A stretch of 64,000 bases of DNA from Chloroflexi bacterium bin20 (GTDB taxonomy: Bacteria; Chloroflexota; Anaerolineae; Aggregatilineales; Phototrophicaceae): assembly GCA_002238485.1 (NCBI GenBank), contig MPMG01000005.1, positions 1 through 64,000 on the forward strand, written 5' to 3'. Below the pieces are notes generated by a model. It worked only from the letters and a program-made list of their open reading frames with translations, did not search any database and was not told where the DNA came from. A program made the translations under genes and the position numbers. How positions within the stretch are numbered: position 1 is the stretch's first letter; every line of letters starts with the position of its first letter. Below, piece after piece: positions 28,936 through 37,768 of this stretch.

Positions 28936-29532
28936 ATGATATTTCATTGCAGGTTCATGGTGCTATTGTGTCTGTGCGCCTCGGTGCTGGTTGGCTGCGA
29001 GCATACAGAGGAGTCTACCCCGACGCCCACGCCCATACAACACTATCAGGTAACCTACCTCGCCAGCCGTCTGCACCCCGGCTTCGAATTAGCGCTCCCG
29101 CTGGATTGGCAATACAGAGTCACCGAAAGCGGTCTCATACTGGCAAACGACCCGATTGCGCTGGAAGCAGCCGGCAACAGCAGCACCATGCCAGACGGTG
29201 CGCTGGCGGCTGATCTGTCGCTGCTGACACCAGCCGAAGTGATCGCGTTCGGCGCGCGCAACGCCGCGGGCCTCCTGGATGCCTTCGTGGGCAGGTTGTC
29301 AGATGTCGCTGGTGAATCGCAATACCGCGCTGTCGAGATGCTGGAAATCGATGGGCGGGATTCGGCGCAACTCTCGGCAAGAATCGCCGTCAATGATACA
29401 CTTCTGCTGGCGCTGGCGCTGGATGACCACTATCTGCTGGCGGTGATCGTCGCGACAACGGGGAAAATGCAGGCGCTGGCGGCAGACTTGAGCGAAATCT
29501 TCGCTTCTGCGCAGCTGCTGCAAGCAGAATAG
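28936..29532 (+). CDS. Putative lipoprotein of unknown function
   Basis: 198 residues with a lipoprotein signal (hydrophobic MVLLCLCASVL then the lipobox LVGC, Cys at residue 21), a Thr/Pro linker (ESTPTPTPI) and a ~150-residue globular domain. The domain begins with ELALPLDWQYR, which resembles a PsbP/Mog1-type stress-domain start. A GAGG ribosome site stands before the ATG at 28936; an internal ATG at 28957 is possible. It shows a similar plan to the lipoprotein at 34689. Function unknown. Confidence 0.7.
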   Translation: MIFHCRFMVLLCLCASVLVGCEHTEESTPTPTPIQHYQVTYLASRLHPGFELALPLDWQYRVTESGLILANDPIALEAAGNSSTMPDGALAADLSLLTPAEVIAFGARNAAGLLDAFVGRLSDVAGESQYRAVEMLEIDGRDSAQLSARIAVNDTLLLALALDDHYLLAVIVATTGKMQALAADLSEIFASAQLLQAE

Positions 29533-29557
29533 AGCCGCTTGACAAACAGGGGAGACC

Positions 29558-30232
29558 ATGGCGAGTTTTCGCTTTCGCTTTCGTCAGCATTATTGGGCAC
29601 TGGCAGCGCCGCATAAAATCCGCAGCTACTTACAATCGGCGGGGGAGCCACGTCTGCAGATCGGCACGGGACCCAATCCCTTGCCAGGCTGGCTGAATAC
29701 CACGTTGACGCCCTTCCAGCCCGGCACAATCTTCCTGGATGCCAGCCGTCTTTTCCCTCTCCCTGATGCCAGTTTTGCGCTCATCTTCGGTGAGCATGTC
29801 ATTGAACACCTGGAATTTCACGAAGCCGCGCTGATGCTGGACGAATGCTTTCGCGTGCTTCAGCCTGGAGGTCGCTTGCGATTGGCCACGCCAGACCTGG
29901 CGCAGATCATCGCGCTGTATACGCGCCCAGAAGCTGCGCCACAGAAAGCCTATATCCGCTGGATCATGGATTCTTTCCGTCCGCAGATCGGCGAAACTAA
30001 TCCCGCCCATGTCATCAATCAGTCTTTTCATGGCTGGCGGCACAAGTTCATCTACGACGCCCCGACCTTGCTCCAGGCGCTCGAACATGCGGGCTTCACC
30101 GATATCCAGCGCTATGAGCCTGGCGAAAGCGACGACGAACGCCTGCGAGGTATCGAGCAGCACGGCGACCTGGTGGGCAACGATGCCGCCATGCGCTACG
30201 AAACCATGGTTTACGAAGCGCGCAAGCCCTGA
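29558..30232 (+). CDS. Class I SAM-dependent methyltransferase
   Basis: 224 residues. A short basic N-terminus is followed by RLQIGTGPNPLPGWLNTTL (SAM loop, in the style of glycan-cluster methyltransferases), FGEHVIEHL (motif II/III region) and VLQPGGRLRLATPDL (post-II). The family is the methyltransferase-11 type often linked with sugar or lipid modification. The substrate is unknown. It sits 25 bases after the lipoprotein gene, probably in the same transcript. Confidence 0.8.
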   Translation: MASFRFRFRQHYWALAAPHKIRSYLQSAGEPRLQIGTGPNPLPGWLNTTLTPFQPGTIFLDASRLFPLPDASFALIFGEHVIEHLEFHEAALMLDECFRVLQPGGRLRLATPDLAQIIALYTRPEAAPQKAYIRWIMDSFRPQIGETNPAHVINQSFHGWRHKFIYDAPTLLQALEHAGFTDIQRYEPGESDDERLRGIEQHGDLVGNDAAMRYETMVYEARKP

Positions 30233-30330
30233 ACCAGCCCAGCCAGCAGAATTCACAATGCCATTTGCGGGCATTTTCAGCTATGATTTGCGCCTACATG
30301 CGAAAGCAGTGAGCCGAGTGGTGCGCGCCT

Positions 30331-30648
30331 ATGCCTGTTTATACCTATCGCCGTGAGGACGGCACGACATTTGATATCCGCCAGCGTTTTGGTGACAGCC
30401 CGCTGCAAGCTTGCCCAAACACCGGGCAGGCAGTCCAGCGCGTCATCCAGCCAGCCGGCATCATCTTCAAGGGCAGCGGCTTTTATGTCAACGACAACAA
30501 CAAAGCCAAGAATCCTACCAAACCGGCCGCCAATGGCAATGGCAAATCCGCGGATAACAACGAAAAAAAACCAGCAAAAGCCGAAAGCAAAAATGACAGC
30601 AAATCGCCCAGCAAAGACAAGACGCCCGCAGCTGCAATTAAGGGCTGA
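30331..30648 (+). CDS. FmdB-family small protein with degraded zinc ribbon
   Basis: 105 residues. The framework MPVYTYR, QACPNTGQAVQRVI and PAGIIFKGSGFYVND is that of FmdB-type regulators. In the family two CxxC-type pairs hold a zinc ion; here the first pair is absent (YRREDGTTF) and the second keeps a single Cys (CPNTG). The C-terminal half is a Lys/Asn/Ser-rich disordered tail. The loss of zinc ligands suggests altered function. No regulated formamidase gene is seen nearby. Confidence 0.8.
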   Translation: MPVYTYRREDGTTFDIRQRFGDSPLQACPNTGQAVQRVIQPAGIIFKGSGFYVNDNNKAKNPTKPAANGNGKSADNNEKKPAKAESKNDSKSPSKDKTPAAAIKG

Positions 30649-30660
30649 ACCGACGATGGG

Positions 30661-31773
30661 ATGACTCCTATGCGACTTTATTTTCTGCGACATGGTATCG
30701 CCGAAGACCTGGCAAGCAGCGACTTCGCGCGAGAGTTGACTGCGCGTGGCAAACGGCGAGTCGAGACATCAGCCGCGGTCATGCAAGCGCTCGGCATACG
30801 GCCACAGCGCATCTACAGCAGTCCTCGTCTGCGCTCGCGGCAAACAGCCGAAATCGTTGCGCAGGCGCTGGGCATGGATGTGGACCTGGCTGAATCGGTC
30901 AATTTCGGCTTTGACCTGGCAGGTCTGCGCCGCCTGAGCGCCGATTGCGGACCCGACGCCGAGATCATGTTTGTCGGGCACAATCCAGATATGAGCTATA
31001 TCGTCAGTGAATTGACGGGCGTGACGGTAGCCATGAAGAAGGGCGGCCTGGCGCGGGTGGACGCTAATGCTGTGGAAGCGGACGCTGGCGAGTTGGTCTG
31101 GTTGATCGCGCCCAAGGTCTTTGATGCGCTGGCAGAGGACGAGCAGACCGGCATTCCGCCTGCTCCGGCGCAGAAATTGCCCGATACAGATGCTGGCTTG
31201 CACGAGCTGATCCGCCATCGCTGGAGCCCGGTCGGCTTTGACCGCGAGCGCCCCATCAAGCGCGACACCCTGCTGGGCCTATTGGAAGCGGCGCGTTGGG
31301 CGGCATCGTCCAGCAACTTGCAGCCCTGGCGTTTTATCGTAGCGCGCCGCGAAGACGAGACCGAATTCGCCAAGCTGCTGTCGGTGCTGCGAGAAGGCAA
31401 TGTGCCCTGGGCACAACATGCCGCCGTGTTGATGGTCGCCTGCTCGCGCAAGTTCCGCCAAGAGAATGTGCCCAACCGACACGCCGGGCACGACTTGGGC
31501 TTGGCTGTGGGGCAAATGGTCTTGCAGGCGCTGTCGCAAGGCATCTATGTCCACCAGATGGGCGGATTCTTCCCCGACAAAGCGCGCGAGCTCTATGGCA
31601 TTCCCGACGACTTCGAACCCTTCACCTGCATCGCCTTTGGCTATCGCAGCGCCGAGCTTGGGCATCTCGCCGAAGCACAGCGTGGACGCGATGCCTCTGC
31701 GCGCGAACGCCATCCCCTCAGCGAGATGGTCTTCAGCGGTGGCTGGGCGCAGGTGGCGGACTTCCTCGACTAG
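30661..31773 (+). CDS. SixA-type phosphohistidine phosphatase fused to a nitroreductase
   Basis: 370 residues. Residues ~4-165 are a SixA-like histidine phosphatase (RHG with His11 as the phospho-acceptor, SSPRLRSRQTAEI, and the second catalytic His in FVGHNPDM). Residues ~180-370 are a nitroreductase-type flavoprotein (RHRWSPVGFDRERPI, AARWAASSSNLQPWRFIV, FMN contacts in GLAVGQMVLQAL). The frame is continuous through a Pro/Ala linker (IPPAPAQKLP). ATG 30661 or 30670 could start it; neither has a strong ribosome site. The fusion suggests coupling of a redox step to protein or small-molecule dephosphorylation, which is speculative. Confidence 0.88.
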   Translation: MTPMRLYFLRHGIAEDLASSDFARELTARGKRRVETSAAVMQALGIRPQRIYSSPRLRSRQTAEIVAQALGMDVDLAESVNFGFDLAGLRRLSADCGPDAEIMFVGHNPDMSYIVSELTGVTVAMKKGGLARVDANAVEADAGELVWLIAPKVFDALAEDEQTGIPPAPAQKLPDTDAGLHELIRHRWSPVGFDRERPIKRDTLLGLLEAARWAASSSNLQPWRFIVARREDETEFAKLLSVLREGNVPWAQHAAVLMVACSRKFRQENVPNRHAGHDLGLAVGQMVLQALSQGIYVHQMGGFFPDKARELYGIPDDFEPFTCIAFGYRSAELGHLAEAQRGRDASARERHPLSEMVFSGGWAQVADFLD

Positions 31774-31791
31774 CGGACAAAGACGACAGCC

Positions 31792-32829
31792 ATGGCACGC
31801 TATTTGATCACAGGCGGCGCGGGTTTTTTGGGCATCAATCTGTGCCGCCACCTGCTGGCGCGCGGGCACGAAGTCGTTTCGCTGGATATCGCCGACTTTG
31901 ATTACCCCGAACGCGAGCAGATCCGCGAAGTATGCGGCGACATCCGCGATCGTGACGCGGTACAGAACGCCATGCAAGGCGCAGACATTGTCGTGCATTG
32001 CGCGGCCGCTCTGCCCTTGTACACGCTAGATGAAATCATGAGCACCGATGTAAATGGCACGCGTACGGTCATCGAGACGGCGCGGCAGCATGGCGTAGGG
32101 CGCTTCATTCACATTTCGTCCACGGCGGTATATGGCATCCCCGATCATCATCCTCTGCATGAAGACGACCCGCGCATCGGCGTCGGATCGTATGGCGAGG
32201 CGAAAATCCTGGCGGAAGATATCTGCTTCGCCGAGCGCGAGCAGGGTATGGTCGTGCCGGTTATCCGCCCCAAGTCCTTTGTCGGACCCGAGCGGCTGGG
32301 CGTGTTCGCGCTGCTCTATGACTGGGCGAAAGACGGTCGCGGCTTCCCCCTGCTGGGCGACGGGCGCAACCGCTATCAACTGTTGGATGTCGATGACCTC
32401 TGCGAGGCCATCAGCTTGTGCGCCGAACTGCCAGCCGAGCGCGTCAACGATACCTTCAATATCGGCGCAAAAGACTTCGCCACGATGGGCGAGGATTATC
32501 AAGCTGTGCTGGATTATGCCGGCTTTGGCAAGCGAATAATGCCCTTGCCAGCCGCTCCCGCGATTTGGCTGCTGCGCGCGCTGGAATTGTTGAATCTGTC
32601 GCCGCTGTATAAATGGGTCTATGAAACCGCAGCCAAAGACTCCTATGTCTCGATTGAACGGGCAGAGGCGCAGTTGGGCTTTGCGCCGCAATACAGCAAC
32701 CAGGATGCGCTGTTGCGCAACTTCCAGTGGTATCTGGACAACCTGGCGGCATTTGAAAACAGCTCGGGCGTTTCGCATCGAGTACCTTGGCGGCAGGGAA
32801 TTTTGAAGTTTGCCAAGCTGTTTTTCTAG
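31792..32829 (+). CDS. NAD-dependent epimerase/dehydratase (SDR family)
   Basis: 345 residues. The N-terminal nucleotide-binding loop is GGAGFLG (8-14), with acid at the end of strand 2 (SLDIADFD) and the catalytic pair in SYGEAK (YxxxK). HISSTAVYG supplies the Ser/Thr. It belongs to the extended SDR group acting on nucleotide sugars or related compounds; the substrate is not identifiable. It begins 18 bases after the SixA-nitroreductase gene. Confidence 0.87.
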   Translation: MARYLITGGAGFLGINLCRHLLARGHEVVSLDIADFDYPEREQIREVCGDIRDRDAVQNAMQGADIVVHCAAALPLYTLDEIMSTDVNGTRTVIETARQHGVGRFIHISSTAVYGIPDHHPLHEDDPRIGVGSYGEAKILAEDICFAEREQGMVVPVIRPKSFVGPERLGVFALLYDWAKDGRGFPLLGDGRNRYQLLDVDDLCEAISLCAELPAERVNDTFNIGAKDFATMGEDYQAVLDYAGFGKRIMPLPAAPAIWLLRALELLNLSPLYKWVYETAAKDSYVSIERAEAQLGFAPQYSNQDALLRNFQWYLDNLAAFENSSGVSHRVPWRQGILKFAKLFF

Positions 32830-32886
32830 CTGGCTGGCGCGGGCAACACGAAGTCCTTGCGCCCGCAGTGTAAAAAAGAAAGCGAC

Positions 32887-34437
32887 ATGGACGATATCAA
32901 GCGCGGCGGCATCGCTGTCATTGATTATGGCTCGCAGACAACCCAGCTGATTGCGAGGCGCATCCGCGAGCTGGGCGTCTATACTGAAGTCTTCGCTCAT
33001 GATGCAGCGGCAGAGCATATCGACCAACATCAGCCAGCCGGTTATATCTTGTCCGGCGGACCCAGCAGCGTCTATGCGCCGGGCGCGCCAACGCTGCCCG
33101 ATTTCCTGCTGGACTGCGGCAAGCCCATCCTGGGCATCTGTTATGGCATGCAGCTGTTGACAGCGGCTTTGGGCGGCACGGTGGCGGCTTCTGCAAGCCG
33201 GGAATATGGGCCCGCGCAAATCCAGCAGCAGGGCGAGAGTCGACTCTTCGCCGATCTGGCGACGCCGCAGCAAATCTGGATGTCGCATGGCGATCGCATT
33301 GAAAAGCTGCCAGCCGGTTTCCGGACCTTGGCACACACAGCCAACTCTCCTTACGCCGCGATCGGTGATGTTGCACGGGGACGCTATGGGCTGCAATTCC
33401 ATCCCGAAGTCGGGCACAGTCCACAAGGCAGCCAGATTCTGGGCAATTTCGTCTTTGAAGTCTGCGGTTGCCAAGCCAAATGGAGCGCGGCCGCCTTCAT
33501 TGACGATGCTGTCGCGCGCATTCAGTCGCAAGTCGGCGCTGAGCGCGTGCTGCTGGCATTGAGCGGCGGAGTCGACTCGGCTGTTGCTGGCGCTTTAATC
33601 CAGCGGGCGATCGGCGAGCGGCTGATCTGCGTGTTTGTCGATCATGGCATGCTGCGACAAGGCGAAGCGGCGCAGGTCTTGCGCGTCTTCCGTGAAGAAC
33701 GCGGCATGCGGCTGATCGCGGTGAATGCAGCTGAAGACTTTCTGGATGCCTTGGCTGGCATCACCGAACCAGAAGCCAAGCGCAAAATCATCGGCGCGCA
33801 ATTCATCGAGACTTTCTCGCGGGAAGCGCGAAAGCTGCGCGATCTGCGGTTCCTGGCGCAAGGCACGATCTATCCCGATGTCATCGAAAGCGCGGCGGCG
33901 GGAAAATCTGCCCAGACTATCAAATCGCATCACAATGTCGGCGGCTTGCCAGACGACCTCAACTTTGAATTGGTAGAGCCCCTGCGCGACTGTTTCAAGG
34001 ACGAAGTACGCAAGGTCGGCGAGGCGCTGGGCTTGCCCGATTCCATCGTGTGGCGGCAGCCCTTCCCCGGTCCGGGTTTGGCGATTCGCTGTTTGGGAGA
34101 GCTTCGCTGGCAGCGCTTGGAGAAGCTGCGCCGCGCCGATGCCATTTTCACCGGCGAGCTGGCGAAGGCGGGCTTGCTGCGCGCAGAGACGGCACAATGC
34201 TTTGCCGTGCTGCTGCCGGTCAAAAGCGTCGGCGTGATGGGCGACAAGCGCAGCTATGAAGAGACGCTGGCGCTGCGAGCGGTTACGACAGACGACTTCA
34301 TGACCGCCGATTGGGCGCGCCTGCCCTACGACTTGCTGGGGAAAATCAGCGCAAGAATCGTCAACGAGGTGGCGGGCATCAATCGCGTCGTCTACGATAT
34401 CACCAGCAAGCCGCCCGGCACGATAGAATGGGAATAG
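32887..34437 (+). CDS. guaA: GMP synthase (glutamine-hydrolysing)
   Basis: 516 residues from the ATG at 32887 (AAGAAAG upstream); an in-frame ATG at 32857 adds ten residues unlike the family. The class I glutamine amidotransferase domain has nucleophile Cys85 (GICYGMQL) and the His-Glu of FHPEVGHS. The ATP pyrophosphatase has the P-loop LSGGVDSAV and the C-terminal dimer domain ends KPPGTIEWE. It converts XMP to GMP. An AsnC-type small protein and a lipoprotein follow closely. Confidence 0.97.
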   Translation: MDDIKRGGIAVIDYGSQTTQLIARRIRELGVYTEVFAHDAAAEHIDQHQPAGYILSGGPSSVYAPGAPTLPDFLLDCGKPILGICYGMQLLTAALGGTVAASASREYGPAQIQQQGESRLFADLATPQQIWMSHGDRIEKLPAGFRTLAHTANSPYAAIGDVARGRYGLQFHPEVGHSPQGSQILGNFVFEVCGCQAKWSAAAFIDDAVARIQSQVGAERVLLALSGGVDSAVAGALIQRAIGERLICVFVDHGMLRQGEAAQVLRVFREERGMRLIAVNAAEDFLDALAGITEPEAKRKIIGAQFIETFSREARKLRDLRFLAQGTIYPDVIESAAAGKSAQTIKSHHNVGGLPDDLNFELVEPLRDCFKDEVRKVGEALGLPDSIVWRQPFPGPGLAIRCLGELRWQRLEKLRRADAIFTGELAKAGLLRAETAQCFAVLLPVKSVGVMGDKRSYEETLALRAVTTDDFMTADWARLPYDLLGKISARIVNEVAGINRVVYDITSKPPGTIEWE

Positions 34438-34455
34438 CCAAGCTAGGAGGATGAT

Positions 34456-34689
34456 ATGCCAGCCGCTTATATCTTGATCGACCTGAATATGTCGGTGGAC
34501 TTTGCCGAATCGCTGCGAGACTTGCGCGGCATTGACGGCGTAAGTAGCGCCGATCTGGTGGTGGGCCCAGACGACTGCATCGCCTATGTAGAAGCTGCTG
34601 ACAGCACGCAGATGATGAATACCATTCGCGCCATCCGCAATGTGGCCGGTGTCAGCAAGACCGACACGCGCTCCATCGCCGAGGTGTAG
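34456..34689 (+). CDS. Stand-alone Lrp/AsnC ligand-binding (RAM) domain protein
   Basis: 77 residues that match only the C-terminal effector domain of Lrp/AsnC regulators (AYILIDLNMSVDFAESLRDL, GIDGVSSADLVVGPDDCIAYVEA, IRAIRNVAGV). No helix-turn-helix is present. It has a strong AGGAGG ribosome site. Stand-alone RAM domains may sense amino acids through oligomers. It is 18 bases after guaA and overlaps the next start by one base. Confidence 0.82.
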   Translation: MPAAYILIDLNMSVDFAESLRDLRGIDGVSSADLVVGPDDCIAYVEAADSTQMMNTIRAIRNVAGVSKTDTRSIAEV

Positions 34690-35081
34690 TGCGGCGAGCG
34701 CTATTCGTCTGCGCGCTGTTGATGCTGGCGGGTTGTAGCGCGCTGCTGCCAGCCCGTCCACCGCCCCAGCTTGCGAATACGCCAGGCGCGCCCATCGTCG
34801 TCAGCGAAGGCAGCGTCGATGCCGGCGTTTTCCGCGTCGACTATCCGCCTGCCTGGCGCGTCGTCAAGCTCAACGAAGCGGGTGGCGGCTTGCATCTGGC
34901 TTTCATCGCGCCCGATAGCAGCCGCATTACCCTGGCGCAGGTGGCTGGCGATACGGCAGGTGAAGAAATCTTGCGACTGGATAATGGCTGGGGCGTGAAG
35001 GTCACCATTGAATCTGCCGACACAGATTCCGCCCACTTCTCCCGGCAGGCACAGGCGCTGGTCATGTCGATCCGCTCTTAA
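34689..35081 (+). CDS. Putative lipoprotein
   Basis: 130 residues from a GTG at 34689 that overlaps the previous stop (TAGTG). The signal sequence MRRALFVCALLMLAGC has the lipobox LAGC. A Pro-rich stretch is followed by a ~90-residue domain starting VFRVDYPPAWRVV, again similar to PsbP/Mog1-type starts and to the lipoprotein at 28936. Function unknown. The 3' end overlaps the next gene (minus strand) by four bases. Confidence 0.75.
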   Translation: MRRALFVCALLMLAGCSALLPARPPPQLANTPGAPIVVSEGSVDAGVFRVDYPPAWRVVKLNEAGGGLHLAFIAPDSSRITLAQVAGDTAGEEILRLDNGWGVKVTIESADTDSAHFSRQAQALVMSIRS

Positions 35082-35302
35082 CCCCCGTCCGTCGTTTCGG
35101 CAGGGTCCTTGCGCAGCTCGTTGAGCAGGCGCGCGATATCCACCAGCAAGTCGTCCAGGCGGCTGTCGGTGCGCTGGCTGACCTCGTCCAGACGCTCGAT
35201 GAGTTGGGCGGTTTCGCCGGGCGGGAAGCTGCGAAATGCCAGCCAATACACCAGCGTAACCAGCGCCAGCGTCAAGATTTGAAAGACTTGCTCAAATTCC
35301 AT
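35078..35302 (-). CDS. Small single-span membrane protein with coiled tail
   Basis: 74 residues: an N-terminal helix (FQILTLALVTLVYWLAF), then a charged helical stretch (LIERLDEVSQRTDSRLDDLLVDIARLLNEL). This layout is common in small phage-linked membrane proteins, and the next gene upstream is phage tail-like, so the two may be a phage remnant. No lysis gene is present. Confidence 0.6.
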   Translation of the reverse strand: MEFEQVFQILTLALVTLVYWLAFRSFPPGETAQLIERLDEVSQRTDSRLDDLLVDIARLLNELRKDPAETTDGG

Positions 35303-35333
35303 GTCTGCCTCCCTGGCCTGTGTATGCGCGCTG

Positions 35334-35843
35334 CTAGATTTCTTTCGCCCAGAATTGCGGATGCAAGCTGGTGATTTCCATGCTGGCTGTATTGGTCCTG
35401 TGGGTTTTCCAGCGCATCTTGAATGTGTGCGCGCCGGCGTCCAGGTCGGTTACCAGCACGACAAGGCACAGCGGCACAGACTGATTGCGATAGCCATCAG
35501 CGCCGACCACAGTCTGCATGATGCCGTCGTCGGCGAAGTAGAGGACGCCATCAACCGCCAGATTGAAGAAGACTGGCCTGGAGACCACCACCGATTTGAC
35601 CGTGCCGGTGAAGCCAACCAGCACATCGCCGCCATGCGTCGTCAGCGAGATCGACAATTTTTCGCTGTCAATATCGACAAAAGCCTCCGACCTTGTGGAG
35701 AGCGTGGAATTGCCGGTTACGATGGCGCTGGCGCTGTTATCCAGGCGGTCTTTCAGGTGATCCTGGTTGTCGCGGACATAGGTATTGAGGTCGGACGAAG
35801 TCAGCGGTTCGCTCGCCCAGGTCTTTGGGCTTGTCCAAGCCAC
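35334..35843 (-). CDS. Phage tail/structural-like protein
   Basis: 169 residues from a GTG at 35843 with AAGGA 7 bases upstream. The start MAWTSPKTWASEPLTSSDLN followed by TYVRDN is a hallmark of a phage structural protein family found in many phages and prophages (tail or baseplate appendages). A beta-rich remainder follows. It stands among host genes, with only a small membrane protein as possible companion, so it is probably a prophage relic or a captured gene. Confidence 0.7.
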   Translation of the reverse strand: MAWTSPKTWASEPLTSSDLNTYVRDNQDHLKDRLDNSASAIVTGNSTLSTRSEAFVDIDSEKLSISLTTHGGDVLVGFTGTVKSVVVSRPVFFNLAVDGVLYFADDGIMQTVVGADGYRNQSVPLCLVVLVTDLDAGAHTFKMRWKTHRTNTASMEITSLHPQFWAKEI

Positions 35844-35925
35844 GGCGCATCCTTTCTGGTGGAAGGGCAGTGGCTATAGACTAGACCATGTGTGCTATTC
35901 TGGGGTGACTGGATGGTCGCGGTGC

Positions 35926-36438
35926 TTAGGCGTCCCAGCCCAGCGATTCGATATAGGCTTGCAGCTTGTCCAGGGTCTGGTTCATGCCCATCTCGACGCC
36001 CATGTCGATGACGGCATCGCGTTCTTCTTGGCTTGGGTAGCGTGTGGTGTTGATGACGACGCTGCCGCCGTCGCTCTCTTCAAATTGGTATGCGAGTTGC
36101 GCCTGTGGCATATCGGCATTGACATTGCCAGCTTCGTCCGTGAAGACATCGACGCCAGTGAAGCGGCGCGGCGCATCAATTTCGCCGTAAATCACCTTGC
36201 CACAAGAGCGGATTTCTTCGTCCGAGCCCGGCATCGACCCTTGCATGCAATAATTCCACTCGCCGCCCGGACGCAGGTTGACCTCGCAGACCGGCGTATG
36301 CCAGCCTTTTGGCGCCCACCAGTTGCGCAGATGTTCGGCTTGTGTCCACAGCGCCCACAGCTGCTCGCGCGTGCAGGCAAAGTCCCGCCGGAAGCGAATC
36401 TCGGTGTTAGACGGAGTCGTGAATTCGCTGTTTGCCAT
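35926..36438 (-). CDS. SRPBCC/AHSA1-family protein
   Basis: 170 residues. The START-like fold is recognised by IRFRRDFACTREQLWALWT near the N-terminus, HLRNWWAPKGW, LRPGGEWNYCMQG and the C-terminal helix GMNQTLDKLQAYIES. These proteins bind small hydrophobic ligands; the name AHSA1 does not imply Hsp90 activation in bacteria. The gene stands between the phage-like gene and recF. The ligand is unknown. Confidence 0.85.
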   Translation of the reverse strand: MANSEFTTPSNTEIRFRRDFACTREQLWALWTQAEHLRNWWAPKGWHTPVCEVNLRPGGEWNYCMQGSMPGSDEEIRSCGKVIYGEIDAPRRFTGVDVFTDEAGNVNADMPQAQLAYQFEESDGGSVVINTTRYPSQEERDAVIDMGVEMGMNQTLDKLQAYIESLGWDA

Positions 36439-36452
36439 TGCTTTCTCCTTTT

Positions 36453-37661
36453 CTATGCGCCGCGCTGGTTGATCTGGCCATTGACCACATGAAAGACGGC
36501 CGCGCGCGCCAGGAAGGCATCGTCAAAATTGTCCAGATCGGTGCTGGTCAGCAAGGTCTGGGCGCTGCCATCGAGTCGGTCCAGCAAAAACCGCCGCCGC
36601 CCCGCGTCCAGCTCGGCAGCCACTTCATCCAGCAGGAAAAGCGGATATTCATTAAGCTGGTCGCGCATCCAGCTCAGCTCGGCAAATCGCAGCGCCATAA
36701 CAGCTGTGCGCGCCTGACCGCGGCTGCCAAAATCGCCACAATCGCGCTCATTGATCAGCAGACGCAGTTCGTCACGGTGCGGCCCCGCCAGCGTCGTGCC
36801 TCGCGCGATGGCCTCACGCCGCCGTTCCAGCAACTGCGCGCAGAATTGTGGCTGGATCTGCGCTGCTGTCAGCTGACGGTCGAGGTCCAAGCCTGGCAGG
36901 CTGAATGTCCGCTGACGTCCATCGCCATCAGCAACCGGCAGCAGACTGGGCAAATAGCGCAGGCTGAGCATTTCGCGTCCGCCGCTCAGGGCATGGTGGT
37001 TGTTCCGCGCCAATATCTCCAACTCCCGCAAGAATTGTTGCCGGCCAGCGATGATGACCGCGCCGTGACAAGCCAGCTGCTCGTCCCAATATTCGAGCTC
37101 GTCCGCGCTAGCCCGTCTGTCGGCGATGCGCTTGAGCAGGGCGTTGCGCTGGGGCAACACTTTCTCATATTCGTGCAGCGCCAGCCGATACTCGCGGTCG
37201 ATTTGGCGCAAGGCGGTGTCCATGAAACGGCGGCGGTCGCTGGGCGCGCCTTCAATGAGCGACAAGTCTTGTGGCAAGAAGAGCACCACATTTAACAGAC
37301 CGACCACATCCATCACGCGCTTTTCGACATTATTGAGCTTGACCGACTTTTTGAAACGCGGCGAACCGCTGGTCATGTCCAGCATCAACGTAATATCAAG
37401 CTTCTGATAGGCGCTGCCACCCAGCTGCGCAGACAATCGGGCGAAAGGGATAGGCTCGCCTTCCGTGCGCCAATGGATCAGTTGGCGGTCGCTGGTCGTG
37501 TAGGGCGAGGTCGATGTCGCCAGGTAGGTGATGGCTTCCAGGATGCTGGTTTTGCCCTGGGCATTTTCGCCATAAAGCAAGACAGGTCCGTTGGCGGGCA
37601 GGCTCAACTCAAGGCGGGCATAATTGCGGAAGTTGGTCAGCGACAGATGCTCAATGCGCAT
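36453..37661 (-). CDS. recF: DNA replication and repair protein RecF
   Basis: 402 residues from the ATG at 37661 (MRIEHLSLTNFRNY, as in the family); the frame extends to 37703 without match. Walker A is GENAQGKTS (31-39), the signature region is TLAGPHRDEL and Walker B is LFLLDEVAAELD. RecF directs RecOR to single-strand gaps. It is not beside dnaN or gyrB as in many bacteria. Confidence 0.95.
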   Translation of the reverse strand: MRIEHLSLTNFRNYARLELSLPANGPVLLYGENAQGKTSILEAITYLATSTSPYTTSDRQLIHWRTEGEPIPFARLSAQLGGSAYQKLDITLMLDMTSGSPRFKKSVKLNNVEKRVMDVVGLLNVVLFLPQDLSLIEGAPSDRRRFMDTALRQIDREYRLALHEYEKVLPQRNALLKRIADRRASADELEYWDEQLACHGAVIIAGRQQFLRELEILARNNHHALSGGREMLSLRYLPSLLPVADGDGRQRTFSLPGLDLDRQLTAAQIQPQFCAQLLERRREAIARGTTLAGPHRDELRLLINERDCGDFGSRGQARTAVMALRFAELSWMRDQLNEYPLFLLDEVAAELDAGRRRFLLDRLDGSAQTLLTSTDLDNFDDAFLARAAVFHVVNGQINQRGA

Positions 37662-37728
37662 GCGGCTATTGTAGTGTACCGACTGCCCTGCCCCAAACCC
37701 CAAGTGCTGTCAGGTGGTCACAGTCGAT

Positions 37729-37752
37729 GTAGGGGCAAAGCGGCGACTCGCC
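37729..37752. repeat. GTAGGGGCGA-type intergenic repeat
   Basis: GTAGGGGCAAAGCGGCGACT followed by CGCC. It belongs to the same short family as 38982-39007 and 63898-63920, with a related inverted piece at 19195-19206. The ends GGGGCGA and TCGCCC form an imperfect inverted repeat. Confidence 0.6.
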
Positions 37753-37768
37753 TTGCTAACAGAACGTC

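Noticed and set aside
32026..33531. A 501-codon minus-strand frame across the epimerase and guaA
   Set aside because: Spans two real plus-strand genes with intact motifs; no family match on the minus strand.
33595..34761. A 388-codon minus-strand frame opposite guaA
   Set aside because: Antisense shadow of guaA and the RAM-domain gene.
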